A stretch of DNA of 54,373 nt from Patescibacteria group bacterium. GTDB lineage: Bacteria; Patescibacteriota; Patescibacteriia; 2-12-FULL-60-25. Both the position numbers and the translations under genes were made by a program. The notes beneath the pieces were generated by a model. The model was not told the origin of the DNA and made no database searches. It saw only the letters and a program-made list of their open reading frames with translations. Shown piece by piece: positions 41,339-48,644 of the stretch; the first letter of the stretch is position 1; the number at the start of each line of letters is the position of its first letter. The stretch is from contig JAGOTP010000007.1 of the NCBI GenBank assembly GCA_018061755.1, positions 1-54,373 on the forward strand, written 5' to 3'.

Positions 41339-41807
41339 AGATCGCGTAGTTCAAATAGGTGGCGAAGCTGACCCAGCATAGATATGGCAAAAGAAGATAG
41401 GCCGCTGGTTTTGAGATTCGGTAAAAAACGATCATCGTCACGAGAATGAGCAACCAGAGCAGCAGAATATCAATCAGTGCCAGCAGTGGGTTATGTAGCC
41501 CAAAGAATAACAATGACCAAAGAGCGTTGATGACGAGCTGCAGACCGAAAACTCCAAGCGCGATCTTTACCTCTTTGCGTTGCCAACCTTGCTTCCATAC
41601 CAAAAAAGCAGCGACCCCCATCATGGCATACAATACCGTCCAGACAGGTCCAAATACCCAGCTAGGTGGATTAAGTGCTGGTTTTATGAGCCCTGCATAC
41701 CATGTTGGAATGGCTTTCGTAGTAAAAAGGGATCCGACGATGCCCGACAGCTCACACAGAAAGATACATAAGATAAGTTTTCCAAGATTACTCGTTTGCT
41801 TTTTCAT
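41325..41807 (-). CDS. tspO: TspO/MBR-family membrane protein
   Basis: A 160-residue translocator-protein homologue with five helices. PTWYAGLIKPALNPPSWVFG and GPVWTVLYAMMGVAAFLVW carry the conserved Pro/Trp pattern that lines the porphyrin pocket; ALWSLLFFGLHNPLLAL is helix 3. In bacteria TspO binds or degrades porphyrins and modulates stress responses. Confidence 0.92.
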   Translation of the reverse strand: MKKQTSNLGKLILCIFLCELSGIVGSLFTTKAIPTWYAGLIKPALNPPSWVFGPVWTVLYAMMGVAAFLVWKQGWQRKEVKIALGVFGLQLVINALWSLLFFGLHNPLLALIDILLLWLLILVTMIVFYRISKPAAYLLLPYLCWVSFATYLNYAIYVLN

Positions 41808-41823
41808 ACACTCATCTTAACGC

Positions 41824-42741
41824 TTACCGCGCTGCCACCACATCAACACGTACCGTTTCTGATTGATGTAGCAACCCACCGCTTGCATTGAGAATATACG
41901 CAATGTAAATATGGATCCCTTGAGTGAGCGCCTCGCCTCTTAACGTACCCATACAAGAGATTACATCACAGCGCTGAATCAAGGTTCCGCTATGTCCTGC
42001 AAACACTTCTTGGATCTCTAGACGGCTGCCGGCTGGCAATTGATCTGCGGAAAAATGAGCCTGCAGAACGACATTCGTCGCTTCACCAGCCGTCACGCTC
42101 GAATGCGTCGTCGTCAGTGAGAGTGTTGATTTTTGCGGAGCTTCAAGGCAACGAGGCAACGCTCCAAACGCGGTTTTCATACCAGCAGAAGGCGCATAAA
42201 CGCTCATGCCTTTCGCGGGCGTACGCATATCCAAGGTACGAAGGAGGCGGGAGAACTCTGTTGGAATATCACGCGGACAGTGAGGCCCATCAATATTCTC
42301 AAGAATCACAAGTTTCGTTCCTTCATTTCCTACAATGTCATAGCCCATCGGCTTCGTTTCTGGATCGTAGCGGAGAGAATACAGACGGCTGTAGGTGCCA
42401 TTATCCAGGTTGTACTTCCAAACAATAAACACGCCTGTCTGACCGCCTTCGGCTCGAATCGAGTGATTGGTTCCAAAATAGACAATGCTCTTGTTGACTG
42501 GATCACGCGGAGCAAATTGCTGCCTAATACCTCCTAAATCAGACACCAGATTGAAAAAATCTGGTTTTATTGTTTTCTTTTTTCCGGAAATAAGCAACGC
42601 GTTAGTCGGTACAAACCCCATTTCATCCGGGGCAATAGTCGAGGTGAGCTCAAACCCGCGATAAAACGTGGCTGCTTGAACATTGGCACCGACGAACATG
42701 AATCCACAAAAGAACACAAAAAGTGCAAGGAGTTTTTTCAT
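41824..42741 (-). CDS. Secreted hypothetical protein
   Basis: A 305-residue exported protein. The signal peptide is KLLALFVFFCGFMFVGANVQA. The mature part has a likely beta-propeller or sandwich region (YFGTNHSIRAEGGQTGVFIVW) and an Ig-like C-terminal domain (VVLQAHFSADQLPAGSRLEIQ given in part). It follows TspO closely in reverse order, but an extended -10 just before its start makes it an independent unit. Function unknown. Confidence 0.65.
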   Translation of the reverse strand: MKKLLALFVFFCGFMFVGANVQAATFYRGFELTSTIAPDEMGFVPTNALLISGKKKTIKPDFFNLVSDLGGIRQQFAPRDPVNKSIVYFGTNHSIRAEGGQTGVFIVWKYNLDNGTYSRLYSLRYDPETKPMGYDIVGNEGTKLVILENIDGPHCPRDIPTEFSRLLRTLDMRTPAKGMSVYAPSAGMKTAFGALPRCLEAPQKSTLSLTTTHSSVTAGEATNVVLQAHFSADQLPAGSRLEIQEVFAGHSGTLIQRCDVISCMGTLRGEALTQGIHIYIAYILNASGGLLHQSETVRVDVVAAR

Positions 42742-42747
42742 ACGGAG

Positions 42748-42756
42748 AGTCTAGCA
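42748..42756 (-). promoter_or_regulatory. Extended -10 element of the 41824-42741 gene
   Basis: TGC-TAGACT on the minus strand, 6 nt before the ATG. Confidence 0.4.
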
Positions 42757-42786
42757 TCATTTCTTATTTACCTCTATACGAAAAGC

Positions 42787-43140
42787 TTATTCTTTCCGTA
42801 AGACTCTCTCCATCGGCCTCCCCTTTGCCAGCTCATCGACCAGCTTATCCAAATAGCGAATTTCTCGCATAGTTGGTTCCTCAATCTCTTCCAAACGCAC
42901 ACCACAGATGACTCCAGTAATGAGCTTTCGGCTTGGATTGAGACGAGGTGCTTCTGCGATGAATGTCTCAAAGTCCGTCTGTTTCTTGAGCTGTGCGTCC
43001 AATCCTTTCTGGGTATACCCCATCAACCAACAAATCACTTCGTCGACTTCCTGCTTTGTGCGACCCTTCTTTTCTACTTTGGCGATATAAAGAGGGTAGA
43101 CACTCGCAAAACTCATGGAATAAATTCGATGTGTCGGCAT
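42787..43140 (-). CDS. DUF2200-family protein
   Basis: A 117-residue soluble protein. [20 protein letters not shown] at the N-terminus, [17 protein letters not shown] and a C-terminal [18 protein letters not shown] are the complete DUF2200 pattern. Function unknown; the family is widespread in bacteria. Confidence 0.85.
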   Translation of the reverse strand: MPTHRIYSMSFASVYPLYIAKVEKKGRTKQEVDEVICWLMGYTQKGLDAQLKKQTDFETFIAEAPRLNPSRKLITGVICGVRLEEIEEPTMREIRYLDKLVDELAKGRPMERVLRKE

Positions 43141-43168
43141 AAATCAAGAAATTGAGGCAACAGTTAAG

Positions 43169-43354
43169 CTAGGCACGCTGTTCTTCCAGAGCCTGCGTGA
43201 TCAGTGAAGCGGCTATCGTGAGCGCCTTTATTCTTCGTATGAGCAGCGTGTGCTGTGAAGTACCCTCCTTCAGCTTAGGTAGAGCTTTTTCACACTTGCT
43301 AATGATCGAGGCAATTGCTCGTAGGGCTTCTTCTAATTCTTCAACCGTAAACAT
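43169..43354 (-). CDS. Small helical protein, unknown
   Basis: A 61-residue protein, almost certainly a two-helix hairpin: FTVEELEEALRAIASIISKC then LLIRRIKALTIAASLITQAL. I recall similar short proteins in other bacteria without assigned function. TATAAT lies 6 nt before the start, suggesting leaderless transcription. Confidence 0.65.
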   Translation of the reverse strand: MFTVEELEEALRAIASIISKCEKALPKLKEGTSQHTLLIRRIKALTIAASLITQALEEQRA

Positions 43355-43360
43355 ACCGAA

Positions 43361-43366
43361 ATTATA
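43361..43366 (-). promoter_or_regulatory. -10 element of the 61-residue gene
   Basis: Perfect TATAAT on the minus strand, 6 nt before the ATG. Confidence 0.45.
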
Positions 43367-43380
43367 CCCTTATTCACCGT

Positions 43381-43785
43381 TTATTCTGTCGTCTTGCCGT
43401 CGAATTCATCCGTCACATCCGCTTCTGCTTCAGCCTTCGTCGCATGGACTACGCCATCGCGATGATGAGGGGGCATGTACAGGGTATATAGCTTCATTTC
43501 CTGGCTACCGGTATTGATAATATTATGTTTTACACCAGCTGGCACGATGACGACACTTCCGTCGTGCAAATCGTGTGATTGATCATTCAAGATGGCTACT
43601 CCCTCCCCTGCTTCGACGCGTATAAATTGATCCACGTCATGGACCTCTTCTCCAATCTCTTCTTTTCCAAGTAAAGACATGAGAACTAACTGACACTTTT
43701 TGTCGGTATAGAGCACCTTTCGGAAATTCTCGTTCTTCAAAGACAGTTCTTCGATATTTGCGACGTATCCGTTCAGTGTAGGCAT
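43381..43785 (-). CDS. Cupin-domain protein
   Basis: A 134-residue small cupin. Motif 1 is near DVDQFIRVEAGEGVAIL and motif 2 near VPAGVKHNIINTGS, keeping the metal-ligand His of VKHN. A C-terminal extension (HRDGVVHATKAEAEADV) is common in a subgroup annotated as mannose-6-phosphate isomerase-like. Substrate unknown. Its start lies 9 nt after the EamA stop. Confidence 0.85.
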   Translation of the reverse strand: MPTLNGYVANIEELSLKNENFRKVLYTDKKCQLVLMSLLGKEEIGEEVHDVDQFIRVEAGEGVAILNDQSHDLHDGSVVIVPAGVKHNIINTGSQEMKLYTLYMPPHHRDGVVHATKAEAEADVTDEFDGKTTE

Positions 43786-43794
43786 AGGCAGAGT

Positions 43795-44217
43795 TTATTT
43801 GATAAAGATGGTCGCCATCACTCCCGCAGTGACAAGCAATCCACCCGTCACATTCCCTATCGTAGGCTTTTCTCCCAAAAAGACAAATGCCAAGATGACC
43901 GTTAGCAGTACACTCAACTTATCGATTGGCGCCACACGTGAAGCTTCCCCCAACTGAAGAGCTTTGTAGTAAAACAGCCAAGACAAGCCCGTAGCGATAG
44001 CCGATAGAACGATGAAGAGAAAGGAATACCTCGAAATTTTCCAGACATCTCCGGCATTTCCCTGCGCCAGAACAATTCCCCAAGCGAAGACCACGATAAT
44101 CAGCGTTCGTAGCGCTACCGCCAAGTTACTATCAACGTTCTTTATTCCGATCTTTCCGAAAATCGCTACCAGAGAGGCGAAAAGGGCAGACAGGATTGCA
44201 GCGAGGATCCAAGACAT
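43795..44217 (-). CDS. EamA/DMT-superfamily small transporter
   Basis: A 140-residue membrane protein with five helices, half of the usual 10-helix drug/metabolite exporter. KIGIKNVDSNLAVALRT and YYKALQLGEASRVAPIDKLS are EamA landmarks. Single-domain members probably dimerise. Start 44217 (MSWILAAIL) has an extended -10 9 nt upstream; a 16-residue longer form is rejected. Confidence 0.85.
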   Translation of the reverse strand: MSWILAAILSALFASLVAIFGKIGIKNVDSNLAVALRTLIIVVFAWGIVLAQGNAGDVWKISRYSFLFIVLSAIATGLSWLFYYKALQLGEASRVAPIDKLSVLLTVILAFVFLGEKPTIGNVTGGLLVTAGVMATIFIK

Positions 44218-44226
44218 ATGGCTAAG

Positions 44227-44257
44227 ACTATAGCATGCTCGCCGAGCGAGCATGCTA
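44227..44257 (-). promoter_or_regulatory. EamA extended -10 overlapped by an 11-bp dyad
   Basis: The perfect dyad TAGCATGCTCG (44231-44241) / CGAGCATGCTA (44247-44257) overlaps TGC-TATAGT (44227-44235, minus strand). It may be an operator or the terminator of the upstream gene; no T tract. Confidence 0.45.
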
Positions 44258-44340
44258 ACGCGCAACTCAACAGCATCCGCATCCCTACTGCCCTGACAAG
44301 TATCCTTTGAACCATCCGATAAACCATGAAAATACTGGAC

Positions 44341-45249
44341 TCACGAAATGGTGTGGCTAGTCCGTATTAGACTACCGATGAATGAACTTCCCGTATCAAA
44401 TAATTGATAATCGACATTCTTGAGCGATGCTTCAAGTGAAGCTTTGGTGTAACGTCGTGACTGGAACACAAGAAGTCTATCTTGAGTTTGTATGCCAACT
44501 TTTTCTAACTCGGAATTGCTATGAATAACAGTCGTCCAAGCACAGATAGTCTCGTCTGCAACGCGAGGAGTGATGTCCGTCTCAGGATCGAGTCCCAATA
44601 ATCGTAACTTTTCATCCATGGCATGACTAACATCTTCTTGATATATTTTTTGTAACACGTCCATATCGACACGATCACGTATCTGAGCCCCGATAAATGC
44701 GACTCCACCTGGCCCAGCGATTTTTTGTAGCAATTCGAGGATCACAGAAGGCTCGTAGTTTGAAAATGTCAGTCCGAGAGAAATAAATCTGGGTCTTGAA
44801 ACATCCCCTAAATGAGCTGGGAGCTCTTCAAATGAACTCTGTACTGGATTACAAGGTATGCCTTGTTTTTCAGCATGCGTTCTCGCAATACTTAGGTAGT
44901 AATCACTAATATCAACGGGAAGATAGGTGAATTTCTTTCCTTGAGATTTCAAAGCTTCAAACAAATATTGTTCTTTGTGTTCCGTGCCAGGACCAAGATC
45001 GATGTAATCAAATGAATCAGGCAGGGATGAAGCGACCTGGTCAGCGATCGTTTTCAAGTATTCATGCTCTGGTTTAGTGACTAGCTGATGATACGGGGTA
45101 TTTTCTGCCTGGAGCGATTCATAAACATCTACCCCAGATGAAACATAGATCAGAAGAGAATCAGAATAATCCCAGACTCCTTCACGGATCTTTTTCAAAG
45201 AGGAAAACGCACGTTGGGTGAACCATTGTTTGGTGTATTTTGAGGACAT
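44341..45249 (-). CDS. EgtD-like SAM-dependent methyltransferase
   Basis: A 302-residue class I methyltransferase. Motif I is YIDLGPGTEHKEQYLF and YLPVDISDYYLSIA follows, matching the histidine-specific methyltransferase (DUF2260/EgtD) family that makes trimethylhistidine for ergothioneine. Other ergothioneine genes (EgtB type) are not in the window, so the substrate is open. Single gene. Confidence 0.75.
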   Translation of the reverse strand: MSSKYTKQWFTQRAFSSLKKIREGVWDYSDSLLIYVSSGVDVYESLQAENTPYHQLVTKPEHEYLKTIADQVASSLPDSFDYIDLGPGTEHKEQYLFEALKSQGKKFTYLPVDISDYYLSIARTHAEKQGIPCNPVQSSFEELPAHLGDVSRPRFISLGLTFSNYEPSVILELLQKIAGPGGVAFIGAQIRDRVDMDVLQKIYQEDVSHAMDEKLRLLGLDPETDITPRVADETICAWTTVIHSNSELEKVGIQTQDRLLVFQSRRYTKASLEASLKNVDYQLFDTGSSFIGSLIRTSHTIS

Positions 45250-45299
45250 GAAAAAATTGGTAGGTTTTTACGTGTGGCAATATAGCTCCTAACTGAAAA

Positions 45300-45349
45300 C
45301 CGCGCTACCTGGTGGAGCTCGCAAGTAACGCGATTCCCAGGGAGCGCGG
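45300..45349 (-). terminator. Terminator of the 45392-45949 gene
   Basis: A 13-bp G+C-rich stem with one mismatch (45300-45312 with 45337-45349) is followed on the minus strand by GTTTTC. Confidence 0.65.
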
Positions 45350-45391
45350 CCGAAGCCATCTCCTTATTTTAAGTTTTCAGCAACAATCGAC

Positions 45392-45949
45392 CTACCAGCT
45401 CTTCTCGGGCCAGGGGGCTTCGCTCTGCAAGACGTTCTCTTTCCAGGTGTTGTGCTGGCGGGCGCACGTGACGCCAACCTGATCGCGCATGTCCTTCATG
45501 AGAGGGTTCTCAGCGTCCTTGTCGAAGAAGGATCCTTTGCGCCTACCCTCGTAGTAATAGCGCTGACGCGAGAAAGTACGACCATACTCGTCCGTGATCT
45601 GGAACTCGAGAAAGTGCACCTCCCAGATGTTCACGGAGTGCGTAGCGTTGAACAGACGGCAGACCGCCCGCACAAGCCGGAAGCTGGCCCGATCCTTCTG
45701 ACTCGCCTCCCACGGCTCACGAGGCAGGGGCCCCACGAAGCAGCGGATCTCGACATGCCGCTCCTCGAACTCACCCTGGCTCCTGGTACGCGTCGCTGCG
45801 CCTTCAGCCACGGGCTTGCTAGGCGGCGTGTAGAAATCAGCCTGATACACCCGAATCGTGCGACTGAAGACCGCTTCGAGCTCAGCCCGCAGGAGCTCGA
45901 GGACGATCATGCCGCAGAAGCCCACACCCGTCTCGTGCCTGTGAAACAT
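45392..45949 (-). CDS. Hypothetical protein, G+C-rich
   Basis: A 185-residue soluble protein with no recognised domain. HSVNIWEVHFLEFQITDEYG followed by FSRQRYYYEGRR suggests a mixed alpha/beta fold. The coding sequence is G+C-rich, with a GGGGAG purine stretch in the leader and its own G+C terminator. It is divergent from the gene at 46284; the two share an AT-rich intergenic region and may have arrived together. Confidence 0.65.
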   Translation of the reverse strand: MFHRHETGVGFCGMIVLELLRAELEAVFSRTIRVYQADFYTPPSKPVAEGAATRTRSQGEFEERHVEIRCFVGPLPREPWEASQKDRASFRLVRAVCRLFNATHSVNIWEVHFLEFQITDEYGRTFSRQRYYYEGRRKGSFFDKDAENPLMKDMRDQVGVTCARQHNTWKENVLQSEAPWPEKSW

Positions 45950-46137
45950 TGTCTGATCTCATTTCTCCCCGACTCGGGGAACGCTCGAGAACACTCTCAG
46001 GCGGCCACTGTCTCAGTAGCGATCACTATTCACAGAATTAAATAGTCGTCGCTAACGAGAAGCGTTCGAAAGTAACGGTTTTTGTTATCATATTTTATTA
46101 AATTGGTCAATTGATGGATCTCTATGAAATGCTTTTA

Positions 46138-46166
46138 TTGACATTTTCGCTAAAATATGCTATTAT
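46138..46166 (+). promoter_or_regulatory. Promoter of the 46284 gene
   Basis: TTGACA (46138-46143), 17 nt, TATTAT (46161-46166) preceded by TGC. The best promoter in the window; leader of about 110 nt. Confidence 0.65.
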
Positions 46167-46181
46167 TTTTTGTTCTTTCTA

Positions 46182-46250
46182 TTGATTCCGAGACCGATTT
46201 AAAGCGTTTATCTACCTAACATTGACGCTTGAAACTGGTTTCGGAATCAA
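46182..46250 (+). promoter_or_regulatory. Structured leader RNA upstream of the 46284 gene
   Basis: An outer 14-bp pairing (46182-46195 with 46237-46250, one G-U-type mismatch) encloses an inner AAGCGT/ACGCTT pairing (46202-46207 with 46225-46230). It lies between the promoter and the Shine-Dalgarno sequence; possible cis-regulatory RNA. Confidence 0.5.
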
Positions 46251-46283
46251 CAACACCTCACACAACACCGGAAGGAGGGCACT

Positions 46284-47015
46284 ATGCCCACGACTCAGAA
46301 GATGGACAAGATCAAGGTTCGCTGGCGGATCGAGAACAAGGAGGCGAAGGGAACGATCGTCGAAGATGCGGGGAACCGCACGAAGATCGTCTTCCTGGAC
46401 CACCACTTCCGCGGCCGACTGCCGCAGGCTGGCGAGGTCACCGAAGCAGAGGTCACCCGCGACACCAAGCCCGCGGAACGCGGACGAGGCGTCCTCAACG
46501 TGCGGCCCATCTACGCCCCCGACCCGAAGGCGCTCTCGCTCGACGAGGCGCGTGTGAAGCTCGAGGAGATGGCGCGCGTCGCCACGGCGAAGCAGTACGT
46601 CTTCGCCTGCGAAGTGGTCATCGAGGTCGAGAGCCTGCCGGGCTGGAAGGGCCAGCTCATCGGTCGGCGCAGCGAGAAGCTCCACCAGAACGATGGTCAA
46701 CTCTGCATGTACTGGTACTTCCAGGGACAGAACGGCCGGACAGTGACCGTCTGGGACAGCAACACGCCGTACTTCATCATCACCCCCGGCATCCAGTGGA
46801 AGAAGGGCTACGCCTACTGGGCCGTGACCAACTGGACCCAGGCCGTCGCCGACCTCGGCATGCCCGTCTCGGTCGAGCGCGAACAGCACTCGTACCGGTA
46901 CCAGATCACCTGGCGCGACCACCAAGGCCTCCGCTTCACCGCAGAAGCCAGCGAGCGCGAGGTCGAAGCCTTCAAGAACCCGCCCTTCCCCCACCAACCC
47001 CCGAAGATCGGCTAG
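46284..47015 (+). CDS. Hypothetical protein, G+C-rich
   Basis: A 243-residue soluble protein. The N-terminal 60 residues are basic and beta-rich (KIKVRWRIENKEAKGTIVED); the central part is LCMYWYFQGQNGRTVTVWD; the C-terminus repeats a beta pattern (YRYQITWRDHQGLRFTAEA). No family recognised. GGAAGGAGG 5 nt before the start is a very strong Shine-Dalgarno sequence. A strong promoter, a structured leader and a G+C terminator surround it. Confidence 0.7.
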   Translation: MPTTQKMDKIKVRWRIENKEAKGTIVEDAGNRTKIVFLDHHFRGRLPQAGEVTEAEVTRDTKPAERGRGVLNVRPIYAPDPKALSLDEARVKLEEMARVATAKQYVFACEVVIEVESLPGWKGQLIGRRSEKLHQNDGQLCMYWYFQGQNGRTVTVWDSNTPYFIITPGIQWKKGYAYWAVTNWTQAVADLGMPVSVEREQHSYRYQITWRDHQGLRFTAEASEREVEAFKNPPFPHQPPKIG

Positions 47016-47031
47016 TAGTCGATCTCCTCCC

Positions 47032-47058
47032 CGCCCCACAGCGCCTGCCTGTGGGGCG
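47032..47058 (+). terminator. Hairpin after the 46284 gene
   Basis: CGCCCCACAG (47032-47041) pairs with CTGTGGGGCG (47049-47058); a weak T-rich tail follows. Confidence 0.6.
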
Positions 47059-47073
47059 CTTCAATTTAAAAGA

Positions 47074-47469
47074 CTACCAGGAACCAATCTTCACGAGTTT
47101 CCCTTTCCTCTTCACGATATTTTTATAGTCCCATTGGATACGCTTAGCTTGCTTCAGCCAACCACGAAGTGCGGTTACTTTTATCTCTTTACTGTCTACA
47201 AAGTACGCTTCCGCGGCTTTGAATGAGCCTTCGGACGTTAATCCGCTATCGACAAATGATTGGCCACTCCAAAACAGCAATTGCACGCCGTGTTTCCGCA
47301 CGCTGTAGCCAGCAATCGGATTCCCCTCAAGGAACCAAACGGGGCTCCCATGCCAAACTTTACTCTCCGCTTTTTTGAGCTCTTGAGTCATGACCTCCTT
47401 GAGCTTTTTGCAGATTTTCTTGTACTCGCCTGATTGAGCTGCGTTATAGATTGCGATGTCGGTGGGCAT
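47074..47469 (-). CDS. DUF1801-family protein, third copy
   Basis: A 131-residue soluble protein (MPTDIAIYNAAQSGEYKKIC). The core KVWHGSPVWFLEGNPIAGYS and LLFWSGQSF match the DUF1801 superfamily. Function unknown. The start at 47469 is preferred; an extension to 47490 would touch the preceding stop. It probably shares a transcript with the DUF218 gene upstream. Confidence 0.7.
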   Translation of the reverse strand: MPTDIAIYNAAQSGEYKKICKKLKEVMTQELKKAESKVWHGSPVWFLEGNPIAGYSVRKHGVQLLFWSGQSFVDSGLTSEGSFKAAEAYFVDSKEIKVTALRGWLKQAKRIQWDYKNIVKRKGKLVKIGSW

Positions 47470-47490
47470 AGAAAAACGTATGAATATCAT

Positions 47491-48333
47491 TTACGCATCA
47501 TTAAAAGCTATTGTATTCCGAAGCTTGATGAATTCCCCAAGGACCACCCTCAATCCATCTTCATTCTTATACCACAAATGAGAAGCAAACCTTTCTCCCG
47601 TTGCGCTGTTGACTCGATGGATGGCGACATTCTCTGAGGTGTGTTTCTTCCAAACACACCAACCTCTGCGTTGGGCATAAGGTGAATTTACAATAATAAA
47701 AGATTTGTATGACATCTCCTGTGCGTCCATCCTGTTCAGAGTGCGTCGTACGTTATCAGGAATAGTAATAGATTCTTTCTCGATAATCACAGCTTCTTGT
47801 GGAATGCCCACCTTTAAAGCGAGTTCGGCATAGTGCTCGGCTTCTGTAGATGCATTTCCCTCTCCATAAAAAGGCCCTCGGCCACTCACTATTATCTTCG
47901 GAGCAAATCCTGTTTTGTAGAGCTCGATCGCTTTTTCAATTCGAAGCGGTGTCTTCGCACCAAATACAAAAATATAATCCGAAGGCTCTGGCGCATCTTC
48001 TTCCGCGAGGTACGCGTATGCATCCTTGAACAGCTTAACCTCCTCGTTCGATATCTCTTTTCCTAAAATCATTTTTACAAGACTTTCTATTTGATGGCCT
48101 CCCCTATCAAGTATGTATTGAGCAGGTAAATCCGACTTATCAAATATTTCCGTATCAAGACCATAATAGTCGTAGATTCGCTTGATTGTCTCAAAGTTTG
48201 GGAAGTGGATTGCCTGCTTCTCAGGTAAGAGAGCGCGTTTCTCTTCTGCATCCGAGATATGCATTATCTCATCCCCTTTCGGCAATTCAGTATGCGACGT
48301 TCTGGAGGTAAGCGAGCTTGGATCTAAAGTCAT
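47491..48333 (-). CDS. DUF218/YdcF-family protein
   Basis: A 280-residue protein. Residues about 115-250 form the DUF218 fold: YIFVFGAKTPLRIEKAIELY, then KIIVSGRGPFYGE, EAEHYAEL, VIIEKESITIPDNVRRTL and FIIVNSPYAQRRG. An N-terminal domain of about 110 helical residues precedes it. DUF218 proteins (SanA/YdcF) bind nucleotides or SAM, or act in envelope maintenance; no membrane anchor is seen here. Divergent from the restriction-modification cassette. Confidence 0.85.
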   Translation of the reverse strand: MTLDPSSLTSRTSHTELPKGDEIMHISDAEEKRALLPEKQAIHFPNFETIKRIYDYYGLDTEIFDKSDLPAQYILDRGGHQIESLVKMILGKEISNEEVKLFKDAYAYLAEEDAPEPSDYIFVFGAKTPLRIEKAIELYKTGFAPKIIVSGRGPFYGEGNASTEAEHYAELALKVGIPQEAVIIEKESITIPDNVRRTLNRMDAQEMSYKSFIIVNSPYAQRRGWCVWKKHTSENVAIHRVNSATGERFASHLWYKNEDGLRVVLGEFIKLRNTIAFNDA

Positions 48334-48408
48334 GCACGTTGGGTCGTGGTGGGTATGAGAAATATTCTCCCGGATGATACCTTATATCCTTAAGAAATCC
48401 AAAGGAAC

Positions 48409-48434
48409 CAAACAACAAAAAACCACCAGGTTTG
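48409..48434 (+). repeat. Left copy of 26-nt imperfect direct repeat
   Basis: Matches 53950-53975 at 24 of 26 positions. The left copy is part of a complete hairpin; the right copy has only one arm. Confidence 0.55.
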
Positions 48435-48447
48435 TGGTGGTTTTTTG
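48418..48447. terminator. Bidirectional hairpin between divergent genes
   Basis: AAAAAACCACCA (48418-48429) with TGGTGGTTTTTT (48436-48447). Its position between divergently transcribed genes is unexpected for a terminator. Confidence 0.7.
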
Positions 48448-48483
48448 AGCGACAGTGTCTGGCGACTCAGGCACTGTCGCTCA
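48448..48483. repeat. G+C-rich inverted repeat
   Basis: GAGCGACAGTG (48448-48458) and CACTGTCGCTC (48473-48483), an 11-bp perfect dyad with further CTG/CAG pairing inside; immediately follows the hairpin. Role unknown. Confidence 0.5.
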
Positions 48484-48579
48484 TAGCTTGACGGACTGGT
48501 TAGGAACTTGGTTACTAAAGGGTTTTGATGACCTTCAAGCAGGCATTTTATATACCAAAGTCCCACCATCAATCACCGA

Positions 48580-48608
48580 TTGCCGTTTTGCGAGCATTAC
48601 CCTATAAT
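48580..48608 (+). promoter_or_regulatory. Promoter of the restriction-modification cassette
   Basis: TTGCCG (48580-48585), 17 nt, perfect TATAAT (48603-48608). The predicted transcript start falls inside the operator. Confidence 0.6.
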
Positions 48609-48610
48609 CA

Positions 48611-48626
48611 TTACATTTCAATGTAA
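48611..48626 (+). promoter_or_regulatory. Palindromic operator of the XRE regulator
   Basis: TTACATT-TC-AATGTAA, a perfect 7-bp dyad three bases downstream of the -10. A bound dimer would block transcript initiation; likely an autoregulatory site. Confidence 0.6.
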
Positions 48627-48644
48627 GTCTTCGTCTTCCCATGT

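Larger units (their letters stand above)
45950..46283. other. AT-rich divergent intergenic region
   Basis: 334 bp between two G+C-rich genes. It holds the promoter at 46138-46166, a structured leader (46182-46250), and on the minus strand a TTACTTT at about 46063-46069 that may be the -10 of the 45392-45949 gene. No open frame of its own seen. Confidence 0.5.
48334..48644. other. Intergenic region before the restriction-modification cassette
   Basis: 311 bp between divergent genes. Contents in order: a bidirectional terminator-like hairpin that is part of a 26-nt repeat (48409-48447), a G+C dyad (48448-48483), a stretch with no feature seen, then the XRE promoter (48580-48608) and operator (48611-48626). 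Confidence 0.6.

Noticed and set aside
45452-46045. 197-codon plus-strand frame opposite the 45392-45949 gene
   Set aside because: No start signals, and it runs through the promoter region; the minus-strand gene fits the terminator at 45300-45349.
46212-47039. 275-codon minus-strand frame opposite the 46284 gene
   Set aside because: The plus-strand frame has a strong promoter, Shine-Dalgarno sequence and terminator; the minus frame has an unusual Asp/Leu/Val/Arg composition typical of an antisense shadow.
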